Positions 39,555-49,424 of a DNA stretch of 64,000 nucleotides are shown piece by piece. This DNA comes from Arsenophonus sp031446165. Its GTDB lineage: Bacteria > Pseudomonadota > Gammaproteobacteria > Enterobacterales > Enterobacteriaceae. The stretch covers positions 620,001-684,000 of the forward strand of contig CP132905.1 in NCBI GenBank assembly GCA_031446165.1. The letters run 5' to 3'. Below the pieces are notes generated by a model. The model worked only from the letters and a program-made list of their open reading frames with translations, was not told where the DNA came from and did not search any database. Numbering within the stretch: position 1 is the first letter of the stretch; each line of letters opens with the position of its first letter. A program made the position numbers and the translations under genes.

Positions 39555-40196
39555 TTAAGTATGCAACCAATGCTTTTTAAGCATAATATAATTTAATTGT
39601 AACCATTGTATTGCAATTACCGTAGCTGCATTATCAATGATTCCTGATTGAACCCATTTATAAGCCTTTAAGCGATCAACAATATGAATTCGTATATCTT
39701 CATTTTGATTTTTTAAACCATGTAAACTTCCATCTTTAATTGATGAAGTATCTATTTTACCAATATTAATATAAATTCTTTCTGTTGTACCACCTGGACT
39801 ACTAAGATAACTTAATGCATAATAACAACGTTGAAGAATAATACCAGCTTCTTCTTTAGCTTCACGACGAATTAATTCGTCTAATGTTTCATTTTTTTCT
39901 TGTATCCCAGAAATAGCCTCTAAAATCCATGGAGTTACACTGCTTTTTATGGCCGGGATACGTATTTGTTCAATTAACAATACTTTATCAAAATAAGGAT
40001 CATAAGGCAAAACAACTCCTCCATTTCCTCTCTCAAAAACTTCTCTTTGTACTTCTTTGCTCCAACTGTTATTGAATAATTTATATTTAAAACAATATTT
40101 TATAATAGAAAAAAAACCCTTATACAGGTAAGATTTAGTTATAATTTTTACATCATCTTGAGTAAATTTAAATGGTATATTTTTTTTGTGACTCAT
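39555..40196 (-). CDS. nudF: ADP-ribose pyrophosphatase
   Basis: Nudix hydrolase that splits ADP-ribose to AMP and ribose 5-phosphate. The 213 residues compare with 209 in E. coli. The Nudix box runs from 97 to 119 (GIQEKNETLDELIRREAKEE and on), with the conserved G, E, RE, EE and G in register. GGVVLPYDP and the LLIEQIR strand precede it. E. coli has tolC divergent from nudF; tolC and the ygiBCD genes are absent here. Function in a symbiont is not obvious; repair of NAD by-products is the usual view. Confidence 0.93.
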   Translation of the reverse strand: MSHKKNIPFKFTQDDVKIITKSYLYKGFFSIIKYCFKYKLFNNSWSKEVQREVFERGNGGVVLPYDPYFDKVLLIEQIRIPAIKSSVTPWILEAISGIQEKNETLDELIRREAKEEAGIILQRCYYALSYLSSPGGTTERIYINIGKIDTSSIKDGSLHGLKNQNEDIRIHIVDRLKAYKWVQSGIIDNAATVIAIQWLQLNYIMLKKHWLHT

Positions 40197-40341
40197 GAAA
40201 GCTCTCTAAATGATTTATCTTTATTTTATTGATTTAATAACCAATTCTTAAAAAGATATAATATAATCACAATAAAAAAACTTTTGTAAATTACTTTTTA
40301 GATCTATTGCAAATTATTATAAACTTTTTTATACAAAATAT

Positions 40342-40379
40342 TATTAATATTTGGCTATTTTATTAATATTTGGCTATTG
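40342..40379. repeat. 19-bp tandem duplication
   Basis: The 19 bases at 40342-40360, containing ATTTGGCTATT, recur at 40361-40379 with a single end difference. The G+C-bearing core makes chance unlikely. It lies about 150 bases upstream of the nudF start. Confidence 0.75.
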
Positions 40380-40872
40380 TAAGTGCTGTCTAAAAAATTT
40401 AATTTTATATCTTTAGTATTTTAAGAAAAACTGTTATATAAGGTTTTTATTAAAACTAATAAAAAAAATAATTTAAAAATTTTTATATATTTTATTGTTG
40501 TGCATAAAAAATGTTAATAAAAAATTTTATTATTAAGAACTACTTAACATTGTATAAATAACTAACTTTAAAATATTTAATAGTTAAAAATAAAAATTAT
40601 TACTGAAAAATTGTATATATTATTTTTAGTTACTTTCAGTTACAATCAAGAATATATATAAAAATAATGTATTTATATTGTGCAAATATTCTTAAAATAT
40701 TTATTACATATTATAGTTATAACTACAATATATAATCTATATTGTTTTTATTGAAATAAAAATATCCGTTTTTATTTTATAAAATATTGCAAATAATCAA
40801 GTTAATTCTAATTTATGATGATTTTTTATAAACTACATAATTTTCATTATTATAAAAAAACAATACATATTA

Positions 40873-40888
40873 GCAAATACATATTTGC
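40873..40888. repeat. Palindrome GCAAATA-CA-TATTTGC
   Basis: Perfect 7-base arms with a 2-base centre in the nudF/ribB desert. It has the size and symmetry of an operator but no adjacent gene. Confidence 0.35.
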
Positions 40889-41563
40889 ACATAAAGTCTA
40901 TATTGAAATAATATTTTTTATTATTCTTTTATTATCTATCAATAATAAATTACCATTATAATATCTCATAAACTAATAAAAAATTACTAAATTTAATTTT
41001 TTTAATTCTAAATTTTTAGAATTTATCCGCATTATAAAAAATAATAAAATTATTTAATAAAAATTAAAGATATTGTTTTATTTTTATTATTAAAATATAA
41101 AACAATTTTTTACAAATAGTTTAAATATAGCTTGTAAATATTTTTTTAAAATTACGATTTATTATATAACCAAACATTTTATAAAAATTAAAAAATGTTA
41201 AATATTTAACTATTTTATGACAAAAAACAATAGGATATTTCTATTAACGTTAAAATTATAATAATTTATTTAATATATCAATAAACAATGATATTTTGTT
41301 ACATGAACAATCTTTAGCTTAAAAATACACTTATTAATTTATCAATAAATATACTTATTAACAATCTTACAATAAAAAACAAACAACCATAAAAATATAA
41401 AACTTAAAATTAACAAAACATAAATAATTTATATTATATTTATTAATATAATTTTACATGGTATTTTTAATAATATAAATTTAAAGCATATAAATATTAT
41501 GAAATACGCATTACATTTTATATTCTAAAAAACATTTTTTTTTCAAAATTCTAAATGTATTCC

Positions 41564-41604
41564 ATCACCATAAATCTATTTGTTATAATAAAATCTATGG
41601 TGAT
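41564..41604 (-). terminator. 9-bp hairpin downstream of ribB
   Basis: ATCACCATA (41564-41572) and TATGGTGAT (41596-41604) are perfect arms with G+C pairs around a 23-base loop. It lies about 100 bases past the ribB stop and is the best candidate for its transcript end, though the T tail is poor. Confidence 0.45.
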
Positions 41605-41702
41605 AAATAAAAAATATTAAAATATTCTTTTATAAAAGAAATGCAAAAAGTTTTTGTATAGTATTTTAATCATTTATTATTAAATCTCTCTTAACCAATT
41701 TT

Positions 41703-42341
41703 TTAAAAACTCTGACGATATATAACTAAATCATTAATAGTTATCACTGGCATGTTATTTGCTTTTCCAAATACTAGGACTTCTTGCATTCTTGCCATAG
41801 TACCATCATCATTTGTTAATTCACATAAAACACCGGCTGGTTTAAAACCTGCTAAAATCATCAAATCAATAGTAGCTTCTGTGTGACCACGACGTTCTAA
41901 TACACCACCTGCTTTAGCTCTTAAAGGAAAAATATGACCTGGCCTATTTAAATCACTGGGGATTGCTTCATCATTAATAGCAGCACGAATAGTCATTAAA
42001 CGATCAGCAGCTGAAACCCCGGTTGTCACACCTTTAGATGCTTCGATACTAACAGTAAATGGAGTTTGAAATTGGCTAGAATTTTTTTTAACCATCATAG
42101 GTAATTCCAATTTTTTACGTTTTTCTTCTGTAATACAAAGACAGACAATTCCACTACCATGTCGAATAGATAACGCCATTTGTGATATTGTCATAGTTTC
42201 TGCTGCAAAAACCATATCACCTTCATTTTCACGTTGTTCATCATCAAGTACCATAACCCCATTACCTTTACGTAATGCATCGAGAGCATATTTTATACGT
42301 TCAATAGGATTTTTATATAAAAAACGTAATATCTGATTCAT
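41703..42341 (-). CDS. ribB: 3,4-dihydroxy-2-butanone-4-phosphate synthase
   Basis: Makes the four-carbon unit of riboflavin from ribulose 5-phosphate. The open frame reaches upstream to 42506, but E. coli RibB begins at the residue matching the ATG of 42341, which has GAGGG about 8 bases upstream. That start gives 212 residues against 217. The acidic loop DDEQRENEGD (33-42), SIRHGSGIVC, GVTTGVSAADR, SDLNRPGHIFPLRA and GHTEATIDLM are conserved. The 55-codon extension resembles no RibB N-terminus and occupies the space where E. coli has its FMN riboswitch; I see no standard FMN element there. Confidence 0.95.
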   Translation of the reverse strand: MNQILRFLYKNPIERIKYALDALRKGNGVMVLDDEQRENEGDMVFAAETMTISQMALSIRHGSGIVCLCITEEKRKKLELPMMVKKNSSQFQTPFTVSIEASKGVTTGVSAADRLMTIRAAINDEAIPSDLNRPGHIFPLRAKAGGVLERRGHTEATIDLMILAGFKPAGVLCELTNDDGTMARMQEVLVFGKANNMPVITINDLVIYRQSF

Positions 42342-42884
42342 GGTAAAACCCTCATTGAATAAAACATTACCAGAACCAGCGTACAAAGTTGGGAGTATAA
42401 AATTTTTATTTGTATAGACATTAGCACTTTGAAAACCTATAAGTCTTGTTATTTGTTCCCATATAAAAATAAACGTTAGTTCTAGATTTTTTATATTACT
42501 ATTCATGCCAATTATTGATTAATATAATTAAATATTGACACACTTTAATTTATATCATTTGATAAATATCAAAAATAGATAAAAATATTCCGATATAATA
42601 TAAACAATAAAACTATATCGTGAATATAATTACGTAGCAATTAAAAGAACAAAAAAATATACTTTATAATATTAAATTATCAATTTTTAAAAACATTAAA
42701 ACATAATGCTAACTTTTTAAGAAAACAAAAAATGATTATATATTTATTAAATATAATATTGTTGACATTATCATAAATTATCTGTATTAAATTCTTAATA
42801 TTTAATATATTACATTGCATATAAAAAAATATTTGATAATATTGATACAAAAATATATTCAATACAATTTGAATGATCGGTATA
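42342..42884. other. Divergent ribB/ubiK spacer without a visible FMN riboswitch
   Basis: About 540 bases. In E. coli the ribB leader carries an FMN element with G-rich conserved boxes. Here the 165 bases next to ribB are somewhat less AT-rich than the rest and open in frame with ribB, but the conserved boxes are not recognisable. The remainder is A/T runs. Confidence 0.5.
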
Positions 42885-43148
42885 ATGGACAAAAAAAAAA
42901 TTGAACAAATTATATTTCAAATAAAAAAAAATCTACCTCAGGAAATACGAAATTTAGGTTCCGATTTTGAAAAAAAAATATACGAAATATTAAAAAAACA
43001 ATTAAAAAAATTAAATTTTGTTTCACAAGAAAAATTTAATACGCAAAATAAAAGTTTAGCCATAATGCGTAAAAAGATGCTATGCATAGAAAATAGACTT
43101 AAAAAAATAGAAAAACAGAACAAAAGTAAACATCAAGAAACGAAGTAA
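42885..43148 (+). CDS. ubiK: Ubiquinone biosynthesis accessory factor UbiK
   Basis: Small helical accessory factor (formerly yqiC) that binds UbiJ in the soluble ubiquinone assembly complex. The protein is 87 residues from the ATG at 42885, chosen because it aligns with the E. coli start (MDKKKIEQI against MIDPKKIEQI); an ATG at 42873 adds four residues. KNLPQEIRNLGSDFEKKIYE and LNFVSQEKFNTQ match the family. The C-terminal third is a Lys/Glu-rich coiled coil, the trimerisation region. Ten A residues at 42891-42900 lie in frame within codons 3-6. It is divergent from ribB and convergent with hldE. Confidence 0.9.
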   Translation: MDKKKIEQIIFQIKKNLPQEIRNLGSDFEKKIYEILKKQLKKLNFVSQEKFNTQNKSLAIMRKKMLCIENRLKKIEKQNKSKHQETK

Positions 43149-43190
43149 ACTAAACATAGACAAAAATAGACAAAGTAAAGTTTACCCATA

Positions 43191-43208
43191 AAAATATTTG
43201 AATATTTT
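43191..43208 (+). terminator. ubiK terminator-like hairpin
   Basis: AAAATATT and AATATTTT are perfect 8-base arms with a 2-base centre, running into further T residues. It lies 43 bases past ubiK. All A/T, so weak on its own. Confidence 0.35.
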
Positions 43209-43316
43209 TTTATATTCTTTTGATAACAATATAATATATTTACTTTTTTAAAATATTGAATATGAATTTTTTTAAAATTTTAAAAATGAGTATTTTATTA
43301 AAAAATTATTTTTTAT

Positions 43317-43338
43317 TGCTTGATTCAAGCTTCAAGCA
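43317..43338 (-). terminator. hldE terminator
   Basis: TGCTTGA and TCAAGCA form a perfect 7-bp stem around an 8-base loop, 12 bases past the hldE stop. The minus-strand sequence continues AATAAAAAATAATTTTTT. Stem G+C content and placement fit an intrinsic terminator. Confidence 0.55.
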
Positions 43339-43349
43339 CACATTGTGTA

Positions 43350-44792
43350 TTACTTTTTGACATTATTATTCTTATCAACAAGTGTTTTAATAATTTTTGT
43401 GCTAGATAAACCACATTCAAAATTCAGTATTTTTACTTCACCACCAGCAGCTAAAACTTCTTGACTACCAGAAATATCTTCAATTTTATTATAATCCCCC
43501 CCCTTTACTAATATATCTGGTAAAATATTACTAATTAAACGTTGAGGTGTGGTCTCATCAAAAGAAACTACCCAATCTACTGCATTTAATGCTCCTAATA
43601 CTATCATACGTTGAGATAAAATATTAATAGGACGATTAATACCTTTCAAACGTTTAACTGATTCATCGCTATTAACCGCAACAATTAATAAATCACCTAA
43701 TTTACGTGCATGTGATAAATACATCACATGTCCAGCATGGAGAACATCAAAACAACCATTAGTCATAACTATTTTTTTTCCATTTTTACGAGCAATACTC
43801 ACAACTTTTTTTAAATCTTTTTCATTTATTACACCAAACTTATTATTAGAATTATAAATTTTTTTTTCTAACTCAAGAAATGAAATTGTAGAAGTACCTA
43901 ATTTTCCAACTACTATTCCAGCAGCAACATTAGCTAATATAGATGCTTGATAAAAATTAAGAGCAACTGCCAATGCAGTAGCTAATACCCCAATCACTGT
44001 ATCGCCCGCTCCTGTAACATCATATACTTCTTTTGCTTGAGTTGATAAATGTAATGGAGATTTATCACGTTGTAATAATGTCATTCCTTTTTCTGAACGT
44101 GTAATGAGCAATGCTTGAAGATTCAATGCATACAATAATTCTGTTCCTTTTCTTTCAATTTCTATATTGGAAGAACATATACCAACCATTTCTTCAAATT
44201 CATCCATGTTTGGAGTTAATAAAGTAGCTCCATAATAATTTTTATAATTTCTCCCTTTAGGATCAATCAGTATAGGTACCCGAGCTGCATGTGCTAATTC
44301 AATAATATTTACAATATTTTTTAAAGTTCCTTTACCATAATCAGAAAGCACTAATACCCCTATATAAGGCAATTTTTTTTGAATACGCTCCAAAAGAAGA
44401 TTCATAGAAAAATCATAATTTTTCTTTTCAAAATCAATTCTAATTAATTGTTGATTATAAGATAAAATTCTTAATTTCGTAATAGTTGGATAATTTGATG
44501 CTCTAATAAAATCACAACAAACATTAGCTTTATTAAGTTTATTGATCAAAATTTTGGCAGCATGATCAGTACCAATCAATCCAATAAGATGAATATTAGC
44601 TCCTAAAGTAGCAATATTCATAGCAACATTAGCAGCACCACCAGGACGTTCTTCTTTTTTTTCTACTGTCATTACAGGCACAGGAGCTTCAGGTGAAATA
44701 CGATCAGTCGATCCATACCAATAACGATCTAACATTACATCACCAACTACTAAAATATTGGCCCTTTTGAAATCAGGAAAAGTAATTTCCAT
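43350..44792 (-). CDS. hldE: Bifunctional heptose-7-phosphate kinase / heptose-1-phosphate adenylyltransferase
   Basis: Carries out two steps of ADP-heptose synthesis for the LPS inner core (formerly rfaE). The 480 residues match E. coli (477). The N-terminal ribokinase-like domain (1-320) has GGAANVAMN at 51-59 and the anion-hole DVTGAGDTV near 262. The C-terminal nucleotidyltransferase domain has NGCFDVLHAGHV near 349 and VKGGDYNKIEDISG. A run of eight G at 43496-43503 codes for the GG of KGGDY in frame. A Chi octamer (GCTGGTGG, minus strand) lies at 43441-43448. HldD, also in this window, completes the precursor; glnE, next in E. coli, is absent. Confidence 0.97.
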   Translation of the reverse strand: MEITFPDFKRANILVVGDVMLDRYWYGSTDRISPEAPVPVMTVEKKEERPGGAANVAMNIATLGANIHLIGLIGTDHAAKILINKLNKANVCCDFIRASNYPTITKLRILSYNQQLIRIDFEKKNYDFSMNLLLERIQKKLPYIGVLVLSDYGKGTLKNIVNIIELAHAARVPILIDPKGRNYKNYYGATLLTPNMDEFEEMVGICSSNIEIERKGTELLYALNLQALLITRSEKGMTLLQRDKSPLHLSTQAKEVYDVTGAGDTVIGVLATALAVALNFYQASILANVAAGIVVGKLGTSTISFLELEKKIYNSNNKFGVINEKDLKKVVSIARKNGKKIVMTNGCFDVLHAGHVMYLSHARKLGDLLIVAVNSDESVKRLKGINRPINILSQRMIVLGALNAVDWVVSFDETTPQRLISNILPDILVKGGDYNKIEDISGSQEVLAAGGEVKILNFECGLSSTKIIKTLVDKNNNVKK

Positions 44793-45783
44793 AGATACTC
44801 CAAATACGAAGTAAATTCTAAAAAACTAAATAATTTTTATTGTATGACTTTTACGGTATTAATATAATTTATTGATCATAAAATCAGATACATATTACAG
44901 TAAATTACTATTTTATTGATTAATATGTTATAAATGCACGAATATATATAAAAATATAAATATAAAAAAATTATTGCAAATAAATATAATTTATTATAAA
45001 TGTTTTATATTAAAAAATACGAAAAAAATTAAATTAATCATTATTAAATTGCAATTTCATATACTTTTAATGTTTTTTTTTTGAAAACACTTTTTAAAAA
45101 ATTTAAAATATATTTATAACTATAGTAGTTTTACATAATCAAAGTACTGATAACATATTTTTATAATATTTTTTATATAAACATTTTTTACAATACTATC
45201 TAGAAATTTAATTTTAAAAAAAAATATAAAAAAATAATTACAAATTAATTTAAAAATTTTTTATGAATTTACAAAATAAAAACCGTATGCTATAATTTGT
45301 CATATTTTTTTCATAAAGCTATAAAAATAAAAAAACAATAAAATACATAAGAATATATAAAATTAAATTTATTATTTATCTAAAATAATAAATAATTCAT
45401 ATATAATGATGAATTGTATTTTTTTTTAAAGAAATAAACTTTAAAAATATTCTTTATAAAAACATTTACAAAATTATAATCTACAAATATTTAAAGTTAT
45501 ACTTAAATAATTTAATAAAAAGATATGATCTTAATCATATATTCTATATAATACTCTAATATATATTATGAAGAAATTTTTTTAAAATCAGATTTTTTAT
45601 TAAAAATTCTATTTTTTTTACTAAACATTAAAAACCTCACTCAACAAAAAAACAACACATAAATACAAAAAAATATGATCGTTAATGCTAAAAATTACAA
45701 TGAAAATAAAATTGTTGAAATTCTAAGTAATAATTTTAAAAAATATAAAAACAAAATTAATAACACAAAAAACTTTTATACAT
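44793..45783. other. Gene desert at a synteny junction (hldE to waaG)
   Basis: About 990 bases between divergent genes of two different ancestral blocks. A TATAAT-like sequence near 45548 is a possible waaG promoter, but such matches are common here. I saw no RfaH/ops (JUMPstart) element, which controls waaQGP in E. coli. Confidence 0.45.
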
Positions 45784-46902
45784 ATGAAAATTGCGTTTTG
45801 TTTATATAAATATTTTCCTTTTGGAGGCCTACAAAGAGATTGCCTGAAAATTATCAATGCTTGTCACAAAAGGGGACATGAAATACGTGTTTACACAATG
45901 CAATGGGATGACATAATTCCTAATTATATACATGTTATTATAGTACCTGTAAAGGCAAAAACAAATCATGGAAGAAACGAATTTTTTTATCATGAAGTAA
46001 AAAAACATCTAATAAAATATCCTGTCAATATTACTATTGGCTTCAATAAAATGCCTGATCTAGATATTTATTATGCTGCAGATATGTGTTATGCTGAAAA
46101 AGTTGAAAAAGAAAAAAATTTTTTTTATAAACTAACAACGAGATATAAACATTATATTACTTATGAAAAAGCTGTATTTCATAGTAATAGTCGTACAAAA
46201 AAATTATTAATGCTAACTCAACAACAAATTAATGATTTTAAAAAACATTACAAAACATCTAATAAACGTTTTTATATGTTACCACCAGGTATTAATATTA
46301 ATAATAAATATAATTACAAAATTCTTAATGCTAAAGAAAAATTTCGAAAAAAAAATAGTATAAAAGAAGAAGATTTTCTATTATTACAGGTTGGTTCAGA
46401 TTTTAAACGTAAAGGTGTCGATCGTACATTACAAGCAATATCAAATTTACCAAACACATTAAAAAATAAAACTGTTTTAATGGTTGTAGGTCAGGATAAT
46501 CCTAAACTTTACAAGCTTCTAGCAAAAAAACTAAAAATAGAAAAACAAGTCTCATTTTTTTATGGACGCACCGATATAAATGAGTTAATGCTAGCTGCTG
46601 ATATGTTAATACACCCAGCCTATCAAGAAGCTGCCGGGATAGTTTTAATAGAAGCAATCACAGCTGGATTACCTGTTATAACCACAGCAAATTGTGGATA
46701 TTCAGAATATATTAAACAAGCACATTGTGGAATTGTTATAGAACAACCATACAAACAAAAAAATCTTAATTGTGCTTTAATTACTAGCTTACTCAATAAA
46801 TCTTTATTAATAAAATGGTCAAAATCAGCATTTTATTTTGCTGATACTCAAGATTTATATAGCTTACCTGAAAAAGCCGCAAATATTATTTTAGGATTCT
46901 GA
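45784..46902 (+). CDS. waaG: LPS core glucosyltransferase I
   Basis: Adds the first glucose to heptose II of the LPS core; a peripheral GT-B, GT4-family enzyme (rfaG). The 372 residues match E. coli (374). The N-terminal FCLYKYFPFGGLQRD acceptor-side loop, NHGRNEF, ADMCYAEK, and the donor-side QVGSDFKRKGVDR and HPAYQEAAGIVLIEAITAGLP (catalytic Glu region) are conserved, as is the end DTQDLYSLPEKAA. It is followed after one base by waaP. waaQ, which precedes it in E. coli, is absent. Keeping waaG suggests a core longer than heptose alone. Confidence 0.96.
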   Translation: MKIAFCLYKYFPFGGLQRDCLKIINACHKRGHEIRVYTMQWDDIIPNYIHVIIVPVKAKTNHGRNEFFYHEVKKHLIKYPVNITIGFNKMPDLDIYYAADMCYAEKVEKEKNFFYKLTTRYKHYITYEKAVFHSNSRTKKLLMLTQQQINDFKKHYKTSNKRFYMLPPGININNKYNYKILNAKEKFRKKNSIKEEDFLLLQVGSDFKRKGVDRTLQAISNLPNTLKNKTVLMVVGQDNPKLYKLLAKKLKIEKQVSFFYGRTDINELMLAADMLIHPAYQEAAGIVLIEAITAGLPVITTANCGYSEYIKQAHCGIVIEQPYKQKNLNCALITSLLNKSLLIKWSKSAFYFADTQDLYSLPEKAANIILGF

Positions 46903-46903
46903 C

Positions 46904-47698
46904 ATGTTCGACATTCAAGAACCTTTTAAATCTTTATGGAAAGATAAAGACCCTTTCAAAGAAATAGAAACATTAAACGGAAAAATTATTCGTCAATTAG
47001 AAAAAAGAAAAACTTCATATTTCATATATAAAAAAGAAAAATATTTTATTAAAATTCACTATGGGATTTCAATCAAAGAAATAATAAAAAATTTATTCTT
47101 TTTAAGATTACCAGTATTTGGAGCTAAAAGAGAATGGAAAATAGTTCAATATTTAACCAATTCTAGAATTGATACTATGGACGTTAGAGTGTTTGCTGAA
47201 CAAAAAAATAATATTTTACAACGAAAATCATTTATTATTACTAGAGCACTTTCATCTACTATTAGTCTAGATAATTTTTGTAAAAACTGGAAAAATATAT
47301 CTCCAAATTTTCAAATCAAAAAAATACTAATTTCTACATTAGCCCAAATTATTAACAAAATGCATAAATCTGGGGTTAATCATCGTGATTGTTATATTTG
47401 TCATTTTTTATTACATATACCGATCCATAATAGTAAAAAAATAAAAATTTCTGTTATTGACTTACATCGTGCTCAATTGAGAAAAATTGTACCAAAAGGT
47501 TGGAAAAATAAAGATCTAATTGGATTATACTATTCTTCATTAAATATAGGTTTAACAAAAAGAGATATTTTTCGTTTTTTAAAAGTTTATTTTAATAATA
47601 ATTTAAGAAATATTTTTAATAATGAAAAAAAAATGATATTAAACGCTGCTATTAAAGCAAAAAAAATACAAAACCGAACTATTAAACATAAATTATAA
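46904..47698 (+). CDS. waaP: LPS core heptose I kinase
   Basis: Phosphorylates heptose I of the inner core, which stabilises the outer membrane through cation bridges (rfaP). The 264 residues match E. coli (265). The protein-kinase-like catalytic loop is NHRDCYICHFLL, with Asp162 at E. coli numbering, and the metal site is VIDLHRAQ. KEIIKNLFFLRLPVFGAKREW and KDLIGLYYSSLNIGLTKRDI are also conserved. It is almost certainly cotranslated with waaG. The acceptor heptose is supplied by the waaC product, whose gene is frameshifted here. Confidence 0.96.
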   Translation: MFDIQEPFKSLWKDKDPFKEIETLNGKIIRQLEKRKTSYFIYKKEKYFIKIHYGISIKEIIKNLFFLRLPVFGAKREWKIVQYLTNSRIDTMDVRVFAEQKNNILQRKSFIITRALSSTISLDNFCKNWKNISPNFQIKKILISTLAQIINKMHKSGVNHRDCYICHFLLHIPIHNSKKIKISVIDLHRAQLRKIVPKGWKNKDLIGLYYSSLNIGLTKRDIFRFLKVYFNNNLRNIFNNEKKMILNAAIKAKKIQNRTIKHKL

Positions 47699-48660
47699 AT
47701 AAGAGAATAATAATTCTATAACAACTCTATCTAACTATTAATGTTTCATATCAATCAATCAAAAAAAATATAATATTAACTAATTTATTTTATTATCAAA
47801 ATAAAATTTCACAGATTTTAGATTTTATAAAAAATAAAATATTTAAAATAAAATAGTTATCGCATATAAGTTTTAGTAAAAAATAAATAATTATTAAAAA
47901 TAATAAAAAAATATTTTAAAATCAGAAAAATTTTTTTAAAAAGTGGAATTTTAGAATTAAATATTTCAAATATATATCAATAATGAATTAAAATGATTTA
48001 CTTTCATAAAATAATATTTTATGATATTGCTATTAACATAATAATTAGTTAAACACTGTTTGTAATTTTAAAGAATTAAAATTAAACCAGAAGAAGTGAC
48101 TTTATAAAAAGCACCTTTATCATATCAATAACATTAAGCAAATAAAAAAAATACAAATACATAAAAAATAAATTATAACATACTATCAGTCATAACAGAT
48201 TAGCATAAAAAATAATTTTTAGTTTCTAATATCTGTAATTTGTAATATTTATTTATTTTTCTTAAAAATCGATTTAAAGATAATAAAACTAAATTATAAA
48301 TATTCATTATATCACATAATAAATTAAAGTACATACATTTATGAACACAATATATAATAACTACTAAAAAATCTCATATAAAAGCAGTCAAAAACCTCTT
48401 AAAAAAATAAAATAAACATTAAATTACAATTTAATCATAAATAATCGTATTATTCAAAAATATTTACATAATATGTTATCTTATAAAAAAATTATATTAT
48501 ATTTCATCTGAAAAACTACATAATACAAAAAAATACATATGCTATATTATTACAGAAATAAAAACAAAACTGATACTACGTAAATTATATTTATTGCTAA
48601 TATTGTATATATATTGATTCTTTTTCAATTCTTTTTTATTAAAATTTACCAAAAATTATA
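47699..48660. other. Gene desert between waaP and coaD
   Basis: About 960 bases between convergent genes. A slightly G+C-richer patch at 48090-48115 can fold as GTG-A-CTTT/AAAG-CAC. In E. coli the outer-core transferases lie downstream of waaP; none can be traced. Confidence 0.45.
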
Positions 48661-49149
48661 TTAAGTTTCTTTATTAATTTTTTGTAATATTGCTCGAGCT
48701 ATAGACATTGGTAAAAAAGATGAAATATCACCACCATTCTGCGCAACATTTTTAATTAAAGTAGACGAAATAAATGATAACTTTATAGAAGACAACAAAA
48801 AAATTGTTTCTAAATCAGGCATAAGATGACGGTTCATATGAGCTAACTGAAATTCATATTCTAAATCTAATACAGAGCGTATGCTTCTAATTAAAATATA
48901 AGCTTGATGTGTGCGGCTAAAATTCACTGTAAGTCCAGAAAATTTTTTTACTTCAACATTCATTAAATGCTTGGTTTGTTCTTGAGCAAATGCAAAACGT
49001 TCATCTAGCGTAAACATCAAATTTTTGCTTGAGTTATCAGCAATACCTAAAATTACCTTTTCAAAAATTAATGCAGAGCGTTCTATAATATCTAAATGCC
49101 CATAAGTTATAGGATCAAAGCTACCTGGATAAATTGCTTTTTTCTTCAT
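48661..49149 (-). CDS. coaD: Phosphopantetheine adenylyltransferase
   Basis: Penultimate step of coenzyme A synthesis, forming dephospho-CoA; CoaE at the window end does the last step. The 162 residues match E. coli (159). The nucleotidyltransferase motif PGSFDPITYGHLDII has H18 in place, and RSIRSVLDLEYEFQLAHMN and SFISSTLIKNVAQNGGDIS are intact. In E. coli coaD lies just downstream of waaA in the same direction. Here the two are divergent, so one was inverted. Confidence 0.97.
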   Translation of the reverse strand: MKKKAIYPGSFDPITYGHLDIIERSALIFEKVILGIADNSSKNLMFTLDERFAFAQEQTKHLMNVEVKKFSGLTVNFSRTHQAYILIRSIRSVLDLEYEFQLAHMNRHLMPDLETIFLLSSIKLSFISSTLIKNVAQNGGDISSFLPMSIARAILQKINKET

Positions 49150-49424
49150 ACAATTATTATGATTTATTACAAACAGTAAAAAATAAATAAAACTTATTAT
49201 AGTATCTTAATATAATAAAAAATATAAATATATAAATACATTTCTAATTTAATAAACAATTTAAAATTAATATTTATAAATAAATCAGATTTATAATACT
49301 AATAATATACAATACACATGAAATTTTAAAAAATTAAAATATAGACATATCACAAATACTCATTATATTTTTATCTATGATATACTATATTATTTTTAGC
49401 ATACATTAATCAATATTAAATAAC

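Larger units (their letters stand above)
40197..41702. other. Desert where tolC and ygi genes stood (nudF to ribB)
   Basis: About 1.5 kb, among the longest deserts. E. coli carries tolC, ygiB, ygiC, ygiD and zupT in this interval. None can be traced. It contains a 19-bp tandem duplication (40342-40379), a 7-bp palindrome GCAAATA-CA-TATTTGC (40873-40888), and a 9-bp hairpin downstream of ribB (41564-41604). Confidence 0.5.

Noticed and set aside
42342..42506. 55-residue N-terminal extension of RibB
   Set aside because: The family starts at the ATG of 42341, which has its own GAGGG site; the extension resembles no RibB.
45540..45560. TATAAT-like promoter before waaG
   Set aside because: Such hexamers recur throughout the AT background and no -35 partner stands out.
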